64,000 nucleotides of DNA from Micromonospora sp. CP22 (GCF_009712475.1 NZ_VCJO01000005.1:349960-413959); one strand, 5' to 3'. Counted from the stretch's first letter, positions 29,414 through 38,370 are shown. The notes: generated from the letters alone by a model not told the origin. Numbers and translations: made by a program.

Positions 29414-29632
29414 CAACACCTCGCGGTCGGAATGGATCGTCGACTGTGGTGGACGCCGGTGACGGCTGGTCGGTGGTCCGGCAGGTGCGTCCGGCCGGCT
29501 GATCAGGATCGCCGGGATGGTCCGGGGCTCACCGGCCCGAGGCGGCGACGTGGCGTGGTCGGTCGGCCGCTGACCAGCGAGCGACCGGTGGCGACGTCAC
29601 CGGCTCGTTCGGCCGGTCGGGGCTGCCGTGGG

Positions 29633-30022
29633 TCAGCCGGTGGGTGGGCCACGGCGGGTCGGCTCGCCCGCGCGTACGGCGGAGATGTGCTCGACCTGGG
29701 CCGCACCGGCCGTCGTGGCCGCGTCGCCTGCGGGCCGGGTCGGCGCGTTGCGGGCCGGCTCCCGTCGCTGGTGACCGGCGTCGATCGCCGGGCCGGACTG
29801 GGCGGCGGCCCGGACCGTCGCCACCGGGCCGGCTGGTGGGACGACCGCGACCGCTGCGTTCGGCGGCGGGACGGTGGCGGGAGGGGCCGCCGGATCGGCC
29901 GCGACGGCGGCACCGAGACCGACGGCGAGCACGAGAGAGGCCAGCGCCAACCGGGTCAGCTCGCGTAGTGCGCGCAGCGTCGCCGGCCACAGTGGACGGG
30001 CGATCGCTGGCGACGGCATCAT
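29633..30022 (-). CDS. small exported or membrane-anchored Ala/Pro-rich protein
   Basis: A 129-residue protein with a signal-peptide-like helix (LTRLALASLVLAVGLGAAVAA, about residues 22-42) followed by a low-complexity Ala/Pro/Thr region and no Cys. The composition suggests an unfolded surface or periplasmic segment. Function is unknown, and the region is weakly supported because G/C-rich antisense frames overlap it. Start 30022 or the next ATG (30019). Confidence 0.5.
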   Translation of the reverse strand: MMPSPAIARPLWPATLRALRELTRLALASLVLAVGLGAAVAADPAAPPATVPPPNAAVAVVPPAGPVATVRAAAQSGPAIDAGHQRREPARNAPTRPAGDAATTAGAAQVEHISAVRAGEPTRRGPPTG

Positions 30023-30111
30023 CCCAACCTATCCCGCCCTCGGCGTCGTCGCAGCGCCGCGATCGGGCGGGGTCGGGTGAGGCGCGCCACTCGTCCGGTG
30101 TGGACGGCGGC

Positions 30112-30447
30112 TCAGCGGTCGGCGGTGCCGGTCATCTCCACCTCGGTGAAGAGGGCCAGCAGGTCGCCGACCTGGCGGTCGGCCTCGGCCGGGTGACGGA
30201 ACCGCCCGGCCGGGTTGAGGGTGTACTCGTTGCGCCGGCCGACCCGGGTGCGGCGCAGATAGCCGCCGGCCTCAAGATCGGCGACGATCGCCTGGGCGGC
30301 GCGCTCGGTGACGCCGACCTCGGTCGCGACGTCCCGCAGCCGGGCGGTGGGGTTGCGGGCGATGGCGAGCAGGACATGCGCGTGGTTTGTGAGGAATGTC
30401 CAGTTACGCGCGGGTTCTCGGTTGTCAGTGCTCGCCATGCTCGCCAT
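30112..30447 (-). CDS. winged-helix transcriptional regulator (MarR/ArsR-like)
   Basis: A 111-residue DNA-binding protein. The helix-turn-helix is clear: NHAHVLLAIARNPTARLRDVATEVGVTERAAQAIVADLEAGGYLRRTRVGRRNEYTLNP. The pattern is that of small actinobacterial one-domain regulators that start with a WTFLTNHAHVL segment. No ligand- or metal-binding cysteines are seen. ATG 30447 is favoured since AGG lies about 8 bases upstream. It is divergent from the carbonic anhydrase gene and is a reasonable candidate to control it or itself. Confidence 0.83.
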   Translation of the reverse strand: MASMASTDNREPARNWTFLTNHAHVLLAIARNPTARLRDVATEVGVTERAAQAIVADLEAGGYLRRTRVGRRNEYTLNPAGRFRHPAEADRQVGDLLALFTEVEMTGTADR

Positions 30448-30644
30448 CGTATGACCTGCCATTCACGTTTTCTGTCGTGCTGGTGGTGGCGCCCGGTCGG
30501 TGCGCAAGGGATACCCGAATGCATGAAATCCATATCACGTATAGCTTGACGCACGTTCTCCCCGCGTGTGACGGTGAGAGCAGCCCGTGACCAGCGCCGG
30601 CCCGGGATGACCAGGCATTCCTCCCAGTGAAGAGGTGCAGCCGA

Positions 30645-31346
30645 ATGAGTCGACCCGGAACACTCGGCCCACAGCCCGGACCGGAACGCGAGTTCCTCAC
30701 CGCAGATCTTCCCGGCGCTCCGCAGCAGGCCCTCGCCGAACTGCTCGCCGGTAACCGACGGTTCGTCACCGACACCCTGTGGCACCCGAACCAGAACGCC
30801 GGGCGGCGGGCCGCGGTCGCGGACGAACAGCACCCCTTCGCGGTTATCGTCGGCTGCTCCGACTCCCGCCTCGCCGCCGAAATCATCTTCGATCGCGGAC
30901 TGGGTGACCTCTTCGTGGTCCGCACCGCCGGGCACACCGTCGGGCCGGAGGTGCTGGGCAGCGTGGAGTACGCCGTGCTGGTGCTGCGTACGCCGCTGGT
31001 GGTGGTGCTCGGGCACGACTCGTGCGGTGCCGTCCGGGCGGCCTGTGACGCGCTGACCACCGCCACCGCGCCCCCGGGTCACCTGGGTGCCGTGGTCGAC
31101 GCGGTGGTGCCGAGCCTGCACCGGGCACGGGAGGTCGGGGTGCGCGACCTGGACGGGATCGTGGACATCCACATCGCGCGGACCGTCGAGACGATGCTGG
31201 CCTCCTCGGAGACCCTCGCGGCGGAGGTGGGTGCCGGGCGGTGCGCGGTGGTCGGGATGTCGTACCGGCTGGCCGCCGGTGAGGTGCGGACGGTGGCCGC
31301 GGAACCGGCCGAGCTGGCCGAGGCGGCGGTGGCAGCCGTTCCCTGA
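30645..31346 (+). CDS. beta-class carbonic anhydrase
   Basis: A 233-residue zinc enzyme that hydrates CO2 to bicarbonate. Zn ligands lie in VGCSDSRLAAE (Cys, with the Asp-Arg dyad) and LGHDSCGAV (His and Cys), and RTAGHTVGPEVLGSVEYAV is the usual connecting region. It is cytoplasmic, with no signal peptide. ATG 30645 follows AGAGGTG; a GTG at 30627 is an alternative. A strong hairpin terminator follows the stop. It is divergently transcribed from the winged-helix regulator. Confidence 0.93.
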   Translation: MSRPGTLGPQPGPEREFLTADLPGAPQQALAELLAGNRRFVTDTLWHPNQNAGRRAAVADEQHPFAVIVGCSDSRLAAEIIFDRGLGDLFVVRTAGHTVGPEVLGSVEYAVLVLRTPLVVVLGHDSCGAVRAACDALTTATAPPGHLGAVVDAVVPSLHRAREVGVRDLDGIVDIHIARTVETMLASSETLAAEVGAGRCAVVGMSYRLAAGEVRTVAAEPAELAEAAVAAVP

Positions 31347-31410
31347 CCGCGACCGCCGGGGCCGCCGCGTGACACCGCCGGCGGACCCGCTGACCCTCAT
31401 GCCTGACGAC

Positions 31411-31440
31411 GAGGGCCGTTCCGCCAGCGGAACGGCCCTC
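31411..31440. terminator. bidirectional intrinsic-type terminator
   Basis: GAGGGCCGTTCCGC and GCGGAACGGCCCTC are perfect 14-base arms around CA. It lies between the convergent carbonic anhydrase and wall-associated protein genes, 19 bases before the latter's stop. Confidence 0.85.
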
Positions 31441-31459
31441 GGTGGTCGGGATCGAGCGG

Positions 31460-32476
31460 TCAGAGCAGTGACACGTGTACGTGGTCGGTGTGGTTGGACG
31501 GGCCGCTGTAGGAACTCCAACGCTCCGTCGCCGCGAACCAGATCTGCCGGTTCCAGATCACGTAGTAGACGCCCAGCCGGTCGGCGTTGCGGACCAGGAA
31601 GGCCGCCAGGTTGTTGCCGTAGATCCGGGTGTCGTTGTTGTGCCACGGCCGGAAGCCGCTGTTCTGCAGGGACCAGTCACAGGCTCGGCCCTTGGGGTGC
31701 TCGAACTTGTCCCCCGGGCGGTAGCAGCCGACGAACCTGTTGAATCCGGCCCGCTTGACCTCCTTGTACATGTGCAGTGTCCGAGGCGTGATGCAACCCG
31801 ACGTGGTGGGGTCCTTCTGGCTGCACGACTCGGGCTTCCAGCTGCCGTCCGCGGCCCGGTTCGGGGCGACCCGGGCCACCGGGGAGGTGGCGTCCACCAG
31901 CCCGCCGGTCAGGCCGACACCGCCGACCAGCCGGAGCGACTTCTCCGCCTCGCTCTTCTTGCGCGCTATGTCGTTGGTCAGCTTCTTCTGCTCGCGCACC
32001 TCGGCGTCGAGCGCGAGCTTGGCCTGCTCGGCACGGAGCTTGATCGCGTTGACCTCGCCCAGCTTCTTGTCGTTGAAGAGGTTCAACTCGTCCAGCGCCG
32101 AGGCCCGGTGGATGAACGAGTCCGGTGCGGTGCTCTGCAACAGCATGGCGATCGCGCCGACCCGGCCGGTGCGGTACGACTGAGTGGCGATCTTGGCGAC
32201 CTGCGGGGCGAGCGCGTCCAGGTCGGCCTGCGCCGAGCGGACCTCGACCGCCAACTTGAGCTGGCGCTTCTTGGACTTCTCCAGCTTCGCCTTGGCCTTG
32301 GAGTAGTCCCGGGTGGTCGCCTCGATCAGGTCGTTGAGCATCGGCGGATCGTCGTCGTGCTCCGCCGGTTTGGGGTCGTTCGGCGCGGCCGTCGCCGGCA
32401 TCGGACCGGCGAGCACGGCGAACGCGGCGAGCACGGCCACCACGGGTGTCAACCAGCGGCGTAGGGGTGCCGTCAC
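31460..32476 (-). CDS. secreted coiled-coil protein with ARB_07466-like C-terminal domain
   Basis: A 338-residue exported protein. It has a signal peptide (LTPVVAVLAAFAVLAGPMPATAA), a long coiled coil (residues about 45-170, KAKAKLEKSKKRQLKLAVEVRSA), a linker, and a C-terminal globular domain (TPRTLHMYKEVKRAGF, HPKGRACDWSL, SNHTDHVHVSL) related to D-Ala-D-Ala-peptidase-like folds, with His/Asp residues that could bind zinc. The architecture resembles secreted cell-wall hydrolases or their accessory proteins. GTG 32476 is chosen because GGAAGGGA precedes it. A c-di-AMP riboswitch precedes the gene, as for other actinobacterial wall-remodelling genes. Confidence 0.83.
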   Translation of the reverse strand: MTAPLRRWLTPVVAVLAAFAVLAGPMPATAAPNDPKPAEHDDDPPMLNDLIEATTRDYSKAKAKLEKSKKRQLKLAVEVRSAQADLDALAPQVAKIATQSYRTGRVGAIAMLLQSTAPDSFIHRASALDELNLFNDKKLGEVNAIKLRAEQAKLALDAEVREQKKLTNDIARKKSEAEKSLRLVGGVGLTGGLVDATSPVARVAPNRAADGSWKPESCSQKDPTTSGCITPRTLHMYKEVKRAGFNRFVGCYRPGDKFEHPKGRACDWSLQNSGFRPWHNNDTRIYGNNLAAFLVRNADRLGVYYVIWNRQIWFAATERWSSYSGPSNHTDHVHVSLL

Positions 32477-32499
32477 TGTTTTCCCTTCCATCGACCGCC

Positions 32500-32650
32500 G
32501 ACCGGGTTAGCTGACGGGTTCGGGACGGAAGTGGCCCCTACCGCTTGCGCGGATTCACCCCACGTACCTGGGTCCCCGGCTCGCCTGACGGCGATTGGGC
32601 GGTGGTACCGCAGGCGCCGGTGCGCGCCTTCGGCGGTGACCGGCAGTGAG
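32500..32650 (-). ncRNA. ydaO/yuaA-type c-di-AMP riboswitch
   Basis: Read on the minus strand, the leader contains the conserved ydaO blocks in order: GGGACCCAGG, GGGGTGAATC, a variable GCGCAAGCGG hairpin, GTAGGGG, ACTTCCGTCCCGAACCCGTC and AGCTAACCCGGTCGGCGG. This is the actinobacterial c-di-AMP riboswitch, which lowers expression of wall hydrolases and osmolyte genes when c-di-AMP is high. It ends about 25 bases before the GTG start of the coiled-coil exported protein, so it may act on translation or by termination close to the start. Exact 5' boundary uncertain. Confidence 0.9.
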
Positions 32651-32777
32651 GTTACCCGACCGTCCGACTGTGCTTCTACGTCCCTAACCCGACGAGATGC
32701 GTCATTTCGTAATCGCGTTGAGTGACCAGCGACACGGTTTCGAGCCCTACGGGTCGGGACGGTCACGTTGAGGAGTG

Positions 32778-34124
32778 TCACCATTTGGTGTCCGTGCTCC
32801 TGTCCGGGTCGGGCCACCCCGAGGGGGTGGCGGGGGACGTGTTTCGCGTGGGTGGGGTGCTGAGGGCGTGTAGCGCTTCGGCCCGGTCCGGCGCGGGTCG
32901 GGGAACCACGGGGGTGGGCTTGTCGGAGTCGGTGTCGGCCGCACCGCGCCCGGCGGTGCTGACCAGCACGGCCAGCGCGGTGGTCAGCGGCACCGCGGCG
33001 ATCAGGCCGAGGGTGGCCACCACGCTGCGGACGATCTCCGTGGTGAGGAACTCGCTGGTCACGATCTGACCCAGCGCGCGGGAGTCGGCGGTCAACAGCA
33101 GCAGGAGCGGCAGCGAGGCGCCCGCGTACGCCAGCACGATGGTGTTGACCACCGAGGCGATGTGCGCGCGCCCGACCCGGGTGGCCGAGCGGTACAGCTC
33201 CCGGCGGGTGTAGTTCGGGTTGGCGTGGCGCAGCTCGGTGACCGCGGCGGCCTGGGTGACCGTGACGTCGTCGAGCACCCCCAGCGAGCCGATGATGATG
33301 CCGGCCAGCAGCAGGCCGTGCAGGTCGACGTCGGCGCGGAACATGGACAGGGTGGTGGCGTCCTCGCTACCGAACCCGGTCAGGTGGGTGGCCCCGGTCG
33401 CGGCCAGCCCGAGCAGCCCGGTGAGCACCAGACTGGCGAGCGTGCCGAGCACGGCCACCGAGGTCTGGGCGGATATGCCGTGGGTCAGGTACAGCACCAC
33501 GAACATGATCAACGAGGCGCCGACGATGGCGACCACGAGCGGCGGACTACCGGCGCTGATCCCGGGCAGCACGAAGGTCAACAGGATGGCGAAGCTGGCG
33601 GCGAGACCACCCAGCGCCGCCAGCCCGCGCAGCCGCCCGAAGGCGACGATGGCGGCGGCGAAGAGGACGGCCAGCCACACCAGCGGCTTTCCGCGTTGGT
33701 GCTCGGCGATGTTGTAGTTGCTGACCGAGGGATCCTCCGGATCGCTCAGCGAGACCAGGATGATGTCGTCGTCGACGTCGATCCGGGGCGCTCCGGGTCC
33801 GGTCGGGATGGGCGTCTGCACCTCCTGGCCGGCGTCCGGGCCGGTCTGCACCCGTACGGTGACCGTGCCGCAGGGCCCTGCCGCGGTGGTCGGCGTGCCC
33901 TCGGGCACCGCCGGGTTGGGCGGGCAGGGCTCGGTGACCACCCGGGTGACCGTGCCGTGGTAGCGGGGGGTGTCGTCGGCGGCCTCGGGGCGGGGTGCGT
34001 CCCGGGGCCAGAGCACGAGGGCGGCGACCAGGGTGGCCAGGAAGAGGGGGACCACCGTCACGACGAGTATCCGCCGCACCCCGGGCGGGGTGGGCGGCGC
34101 GGAACGGGTGTGGTCGGCGCCCAT
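32778..34124 (-). CDS. YibE/F family membrane protein
   Basis: A 448-residue protein with one N-terminal helix, an extracytoplasmic domain (residues about 40-150), then seven or so helices of the YibE/F type (GRLRGLAALGGLAASFAILLTF, GIIIGSLGVLDDVTVTQAA) and a Pro-rich cytoplasmic tail. The family is predicted to be a transporter or a channel-like membrane protein and has no proven substrate. ATG 34124 is the natural start. The upstream region separates it from csoR. Confidence 0.85.
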   Translation of the reverse strand: MGADHTRSAPPTPPGVRRILVVTVVPLFLATLVAALVLWPRDAPRPEAADDTPRYHGTVTRVVTEPCPPNPAVPEGTPTTAAGPCGTVTVRVQTGPDAGQEVQTPIPTGPGAPRIDVDDDIILVSLSDPEDPSVSNYNIAEHQRGKPLVWLAVLFAAAIVAFGRLRGLAALGGLAASFAILLTFVLPGISAGSPPLVVAIVGASLIMFVVLYLTHGISAQTSVAVLGTLASLVLTGLLGLAATGATHLTGFGSEDATTLSMFRADVDLHGLLLAGIIIGSLGVLDDVTVTQAAAVTELRHANPNYTRRELYRSATRVGRAHIASVVNTIVLAYAGASLPLLLLLTADSRALGQIVTSEFLTTEIVRSVVATLGLIAAVPLTTALAVLVSTAGRGAADTDSDKPTPVVPRPAPDRAEALHALSTPPTRNTSPATPSGWPDPDRSTDTKW

Positions 34125-34406
34125 TCATTGTCTCCCAACGATTCAGGGCTGAGTACGTGTCGATGGGCGAGACGGTTCAGTGCCGCCCGACGACAGATTC
34201 CGTAGGGCAGCCGGGATGGCCTGAACGTGGCTGGGTGGCTGCGTACCGTGAGGTGCCGGTGGAGTCGTGGCAGCCGTGCGGGCGTACGCCCGACAGCGAC
34301 CTCGGGCCGCGAGGCGCGGATTTCGGCTGGCCATCGTGTGCGAATGGTAACCAGCCCGGTATTCCGACGCAGGTCGCGAGGGGTGCGTCGGTGAGTCGGG
34401 TCGGGG

Positions 34407-34703
34407 TCAGCCGCGCTTCATCAGGCGGCCCACGGCGGCCATCATCTCGGTCGCCATCTCGTCGGCACGCCCCTCGGCGGCGCCCTCGTGCATGCAGTGC
34501 CGGGCGTGCCCGTCGAGCAGGCCGAGGGCGACCTTGTCCAGGGCGGCCTGGATGGCGGAGATCTGGGTCAGCACGTCGATGCAGTAGCGGTCCTCGTCGA
34601 CCATCTTCTCGATGCCGCGCACCTGGCCCTCCACCCGACGCAGCCGGGCGAGGAGCTGGTCCTTGCTGGCGGTGTAGCCACGGATCGGCGCGGGTGTGCT
34701 CAT
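34407..34703 (-). CDS. csoR: copper-sensing repressor CsoR
   Basis: A 98-residue all-helical DUF156-family repressor. The Cu(I) ligands of CsoR are present as Cys in DRYCIDVL and His/Cys in DGHARHCMHEG. RLRRVEGQVRGIEKMV is the DNA-contacting N-terminal helix. Cu(I) binding releases it from DNA. Operator-like palindromes lie immediately upstream, in the region shared with the divergent copZ operon, so it very likely controls both directions. A formaldehyde- or nickel-sensing FrmR/RcnR role is less likely given the copper genes next door. Confidence 0.93.
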   Translation of the reverse strand: MSTPAPIRGYTASKDQLLARLRRVEGQVRGIEKMVDEDRYCIDVLTQISAIQAALDKVALGLLDGHARHCMHEGAAEGRADEMATEMMAAVGRLMKRG

Positions 34704-34719
34704 GGCGGCAAGGATAACC

Positions 34720-34734
34720 TACCCCTGGGGGGTA
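34720..34734. promoter_or_regulatory. CsoR-type operator 1
   Basis: TACCCCTGGGGGGTA is a GC-rich near-palindrome of the TACCCC...GGGGTA kind, 16 bases upstream of the csoR start. It matches known CsoR box symmetry. Confidence 0.75.
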
Positions 34735-34753
34735 TGGTACGGTCGATCCGCTG

Positions 34754-34773
34754 TATACCCCCTATGGGTATCA
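34754..34773. promoter_or_regulatory. CsoR-type operator 2
   Basis: TATACCCCCTATGGGTATCA contains the inverted pair ATACCC / GGGTAT. It lies 42 bases before the copZ start and is likely to overlap the copZ promoter. Confidence 0.75.
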
Positions 34774-34814
34774 GGGTGGGCGTTCGCCTGCCCGAGAAGG
34801 TGGAGGAGAGTTCC

Positions 34815-35024
34815 ATGGTCAGCACGACGTACCAGGTGCAGGGCATGACCTGCGGGCACTGCGTCAGCGCGGTCAGCACCGAGATCGGCGCGATCGAGGG
34901 AGTGCAGGACGTCCAGGTGGACCTGGCCGCCGGTCGGGTCACCGTCACCAGCGACCAGCCGCTGTCCGACGACGCGGTGCGGGCCGCCGTGGACGAGGCC
35001 GGATACGAGTTGGCCGGCGCCTGA
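34815..35024 (+). CDS. copZ: copper chaperone CopZ (HMA domain)
   Basis: A 69-residue single heavy-metal-associated domain with the Cu(I) motif MTCGHC near residue 11. It binds Cu(I) in the cytoplasm and passes it to CopA or to CsoR. AAGGTGGAGGAGAG provides a strong ribosome binding site ahead of ATG 34815. First gene of a three-gene copper operon divergent from csoR. Confidence 0.93.
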   Translation: MVSTTYQVQGMTCGHCVSAVSTEIGAIEGVQDVQVDLAAGRVTVTSDQPLSDDAVRAAVDEAGYELAGA

Positions 35025-35054
35025 CGGCCGGCGGGCGGAACCGAAGGGTGAACC

Positions 35055-36038
35055 ATGAACACGGCGACGAAGCTGATCGGCTTCGCACTCGGCCTGACAG
35101 CGGTGTTCGGCGCGACGTACGGGGTGGGGCAGCTGACCGGCCCGGTGAACGTGGCCGAAGCCGGTCACGACAGCGAGAGCGCCGACCATGGCGGTGACGT
35201 CCGCGACGACGGAGCGACCGGGCACGGCGAGGAGGCGGCCGGGCACCTGCCCGGCGGCCTGCTCGTCTCCGACCGTGGCTTCACCCTGGTGCCGGTCAGT
35301 GCGCCGACCGGCGAGTTCGCGTTCCGGATCACCGGCCCCGACGGCCGTCCGGTGACCGGGTACGACGTCACCCACGACAAGCGGATGCACCTCATCGTCG
35401 CCCGCCGCGACCTCTCCGGTTTCCGGCACGTCCACCCCGAGCTGACCGACGACGGCACCTGGCGGATCGCCTCACCGCTGGACTCGCCCGGTGCGTGGCG
35501 CGTCTTCGCCGACTTCACCCCGACCGGCGGCGTCCCGTTGACGCTCGGCGTCGACGTGACCGTCCCCGGCGCGCTGGTCGAACGACCGCTGCCCGCCCCG
35601 GCGAGCAGCGTCACCGTCGACGGCTACACCGTCACCCTGGCCGGTACTCCGCAACCGGCACGTCAGGCGACGTTGACGTTGACGGTCAGCCGGGACGGGG
35701 CACCGGTCACCGACCTGGAGCCGTACCTCGGCGCGTACGGTCACCTGGTGGCGCTACGCCGCGGTGACCTGGCCTACCTGCACGTGCACCCCGAGGGCAC
35801 CCCCGGAGACGGGCGGACCACCCCCGGCCCGCAGGTGAGCTTCGGCACCGAGTTCCCCTCGGCCGGGGCGTACCGGATCTACCTCGACTTCCGCCACCGG
35901 GGCGTGGTGCGGACCGCCGAGTTCACGGTGCACGTGGGCGACTCCACCACCGAGGCCGACGAGCACGCCACCACCGCGCCCGAGCACGACACCGAGCCCG
36001 AGGACGGGCACGGCAGCCCCGGGCACGGGCACGACTGA
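35055..36038 (+). CDS. His-rich membrane-anchored protein of a copper operon
   Basis: A 327-residue protein with an N-terminal signal-anchor (LIGFALGLTAVFGATYGVGQL), then a His/Asp-rich stretch (EAGHDSESADHGGD) and two beta-rich repeats, each with a HxHP-type motif (FRHVHPELTDDG and YLHVHPEGTPGD). The C-terminus is again His-rich (EHDTEPEDGHGSPGHGHD). The His clusters suggest metal binding outside the membrane. It sits between copZ and copA with short gaps, so it is probably a periplasm-side copper-binding accessory. I know no characterised homologue. Confidence 0.8.
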   Translation: MNTATKLIGFALGLTAVFGATYGVGQLTGPVNVAEAGHDSESADHGGDVRDDGATGHGEEAAGHLPGGLLVSDRGFTLVPVSAPTGEFAFRITGPDGRPVTGYDVTHDKRMHLIVARRDLSGFRHVHPELTDDGTWRIASPLDSPGAWRVFADFTPTGGVPLTLGVDVTVPGALVERPLPAPASSVTVDGYTVTLAGTPQPARQATLTLTVSRDGAPVTDLEPYLGAYGHLVALRRGDLAYLHVHPEGTPGDGRTTPGPQVSFGTEFPSAGAYRIYLDFRHRGVVRTAEFTVHVGDSTTEADEHATTAPEHDTEPEDGHGSPGHGHD

Positions 36039-36049
36039 CGGGACCAGCC

Positions 36050-38299
36050 ATGAGCACGAGCCGACCCCTGACCTCCGCGCCGCACCGGATCGAGCTGGCC
36101 ATCAGCGGGATGACCTGCGCGTCCTGCGCCTCCAGGATCGAGAAGAAGCTCAACCGGATGGACGGCGTGCAGGCCAGCGTCAACTACGCCACCGAGAAGG
36201 CGAGCGTCTCCTACGCCGACCCGGTCACCGCCGACGACCTCGTCGCCACGGTCGAGAAGACCGGTTACGGGGCCACCCTGCCGCCGCCCACCTCGGCCGC
36301 GCCGACGGCCGCCGCCGAGCCGACCGACCCGCTGACCGCCCTGCGTACCCGGCTGTGGGTGTCGGTGGCGCTGAGCGTGCCGGTGATCGTGCTGGCCATG
36401 GTGCCGGCCTGGCAGTTCACCTACTGGCAGTGGCTCTCGCTGACGTTGGCCGCCCCCGTGGTGGTCTACGGCGGGCTGCCCTTCCACCGGGCCGCGCTGG
36501 TCAACCTGCGGCACGGTGCCGCGACCATGGACACGTTGGTGTCGCTGGGCACGCTGGCCGCCCTGGGATGGTCGGTGTGGGCGTTGTTCCTCGGCACCGC
36601 CGGCACCCCGGGGATGACCCACCCGTTCAGCTTCGACATCGGTCGCACCGACGGCGCGGGCAACATCTACCTGGAGGCCGCCGCCGGGGTGACCACCTTC
36701 ATCCTCGCCGGGCGCTACTTCGAGGCGCGGGCGAAGCGCACCGCCGGGTCGGCCCTGCGGGCCCTGCTGGAGTTGGGTGCCCGGGACGTCTCCGTGCTGC
36801 GCGGCGGGGTGGAGACCCGGATTCCGGTCGACCAGCTCGCGGTGGGGGACCGCTTCGTGGTGCGGCCCGGCGAGAAGATCGCCACCGACGGGACGGTGGA
36901 GGAGGGTTCCTCGGCGGTCGACGCCAGCCTGGTCACCGGGGAGTCGGTCCCGGTCGAGGTGGCCACGGGCGACGCCGTGATCGGTGGTTGCGTCAACGCC
37001 GGTGGCCGACTGGTGGTCACCGCGACGCGGGTGGGTGCCGACACCCAACTCGCCCAGATGGCCCGGCTGGTCGAGCAGGCGCAGAGCGGCAAGGCCGCCG
37101 CCCAGCGGCTCGCCGACCGCATCTCCGGGGTCTTCGTGCCGATCGTGATCGCCCTGGCCGTCGGCACGCTGGGCTGGTGGCTGGGTAACGGTTCCGGCCC
37201 GGCCGCCGCGTTCACCGCCGCCGTGGCGGTGCTGATCATCGCCTGCCCGTGTGCCCTCGGCCTGGCCACGCCGACCGCGCTGCTGGTCGGCACCGGACGT
37301 GGCGCGCAGCTCGGCATCCTGATCAAGGGGCCCGAAGCACTGGAGTCCACCAGGCGGGTGGACACCGTGGTGCTGGACAAGACCGGCACCGTGACCACCG
37401 GACGGATGAGCCTGATCGGGGTGACCCCCGCCCAGGGCGAGCAGCACGACGAGGTGCTGCGGCTGGCCGCCGCCCTGGAGAACGGCTCCGAGCATCCCCT
37501 CGCCCACGCCGTGGTGGCCGGTGCTGCCGAGATCGGCGAACTGCCGCCGGTCACCGACTTCGCCAACGTCGCCGGGCTGGGCGTCGTCGGCACCGTGGAC
37601 GGCCGGGAGGTGCTGCTCGGCCGGGCCCGGCTGCTGCGCGAACGAGGTCTGGTCGTGCCGGACGATGTCGCGCGGGCGGCCGTCGACGCGGAGGCGGCGG
37701 GGCGTACGGCCGTGCTGGTCGGTTGGGACGGTCGGGCCCGTGGCGTACTCGCCGTCGCCGACCAGGTGAAGCCGACGAGCGCGGAGGCGGTACGGCGACT
37801 GCGCGCCCTCGGACTCAAGCCGGTGCTGCTGACCGGTGACAACGCCACGGTCGCCCGCGCGGTGGCCGCCGAGGTCGGCGTCGACGAGGTGATCGCGGAG
37901 GTGCTGCCGACGGAGAAGGTCGAGGTGGTCGCCCGGTTGCAGGGAGAGGGCCGGGTGGTGGCGATGGTCGGCGACGGGGTCAACGACGCCGCCGCGTTGG
38001 CCCAGGCCGATCTCGGCCTGGCGATGGGCACCGGCACCGACGTGGCGATCGAGGCGTCCGACCTGACTCTCGTCCGGGACGACCTGCTGGCTGCGGTCGA
38101 CGCGATCCGGCTGGCCCGCAGCACCCTCGGCACCATCAAGGGCAACCTGTTCTGGGCCTTCGCCTACAACGTGGCAGCCCTGCCGCTGGCGGCTGCCGGG
38201 CTGCTCAACCCGATGATCGCCGGTGCGGCGATGGCGTTCTCGTCGGTGTTCGTGGTGGCCAACAGCCTGCGGCTGCGGCGGTTTCGCCAGGTCGCCTGA
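36050..38299 (+). CDS. copA: Cu(I)-translocating P1B-type ATPase CopA
   Basis: A 749-residue copper exporter. Residues 12-75 form an HMA domain with MTCASC. It has eight membrane helices, the transport motif CPC in IIACPCALGLATP, phosphorylation site DKTGTVTTG, TGE actuator loop VTGESVPVE, the P1B signature SEHPLAHAV and the hinge MVGDGVNDAAALA. It pumps Cu(I) out of the cytoplasm using ATP. It is the last gene of the CsoR-controlled operon. A small hairpin (38315-38329, CCCAGC-CCG-GCTGGG) follows and may end the transcript. Confidence 0.95.
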   Translation: MSTSRPLTSAPHRIELAISGMTCASCASRIEKKLNRMDGVQASVNYATEKASVSYADPVTADDLVATVEKTGYGATLPPPTSAAPTAAAEPTDPLTALRTRLWVSVALSVPVIVLAMVPAWQFTYWQWLSLTLAAPVVVYGGLPFHRAALVNLRHGAATMDTLVSLGTLAALGWSVWALFLGTAGTPGMTHPFSFDIGRTDGAGNIYLEAAAGVTTFILAGRYFEARAKRTAGSALRALLELGARDVSVLRGGVETRIPVDQLAVGDRFVVRPGEKIATDGTVEEGSSAVDASLVTGESVPVEVATGDAVIGGCVNAGGRLVVTATRVGADTQLAQMARLVEQAQSGKAAAQRLADRISGVFVPIVIALAVGTLGWWLGNGSGPAAAFTAAVAVLIIACPCALGLATPTALLVGTGRGAQLGILIKGPEALESTRRVDTVVLDKTGTVTTGRMSLIGVTPAQGEQHDEVLRLAAALENGSEHPLAHAVVAGAAEIGELPPVTDFANVAGLGVVGTVDGREVLLGRARLLRERGLVVPDDVARAAVDAEAAGRTAVLVGWDGRARGVLAVADQVKPTSAEAVRRLRALGLKPVLLTGDNATVARAVAAEVGVDEVIAEVLPTEKVEVVARLQGEGRVVAMVGDGVNDAAALAQADLGLAMGTGTDVAIEASDLTLVRDDLLAAVDAIRLARSTLGTIKGNLFWAFAYNVAALPLAAAGLLNPMIAGAAMAFSSVFVVANSLRLRRFRQVA

Positions 38300-38370
38300 G
38301 TTTTTCCGGTTGGCCCCAGCCCGGCTGGGTACATGACTGTTCGTAGCAACAGGAACCCCGGGAGGCCGAC

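Noticed and set aside
35879..37507. 542-codon minus-strand frame opposite copA
   Set aside because: Overlaps the well-supported copper ATPase; its product is repetitive Gly/His/Gln sequence with no domain.
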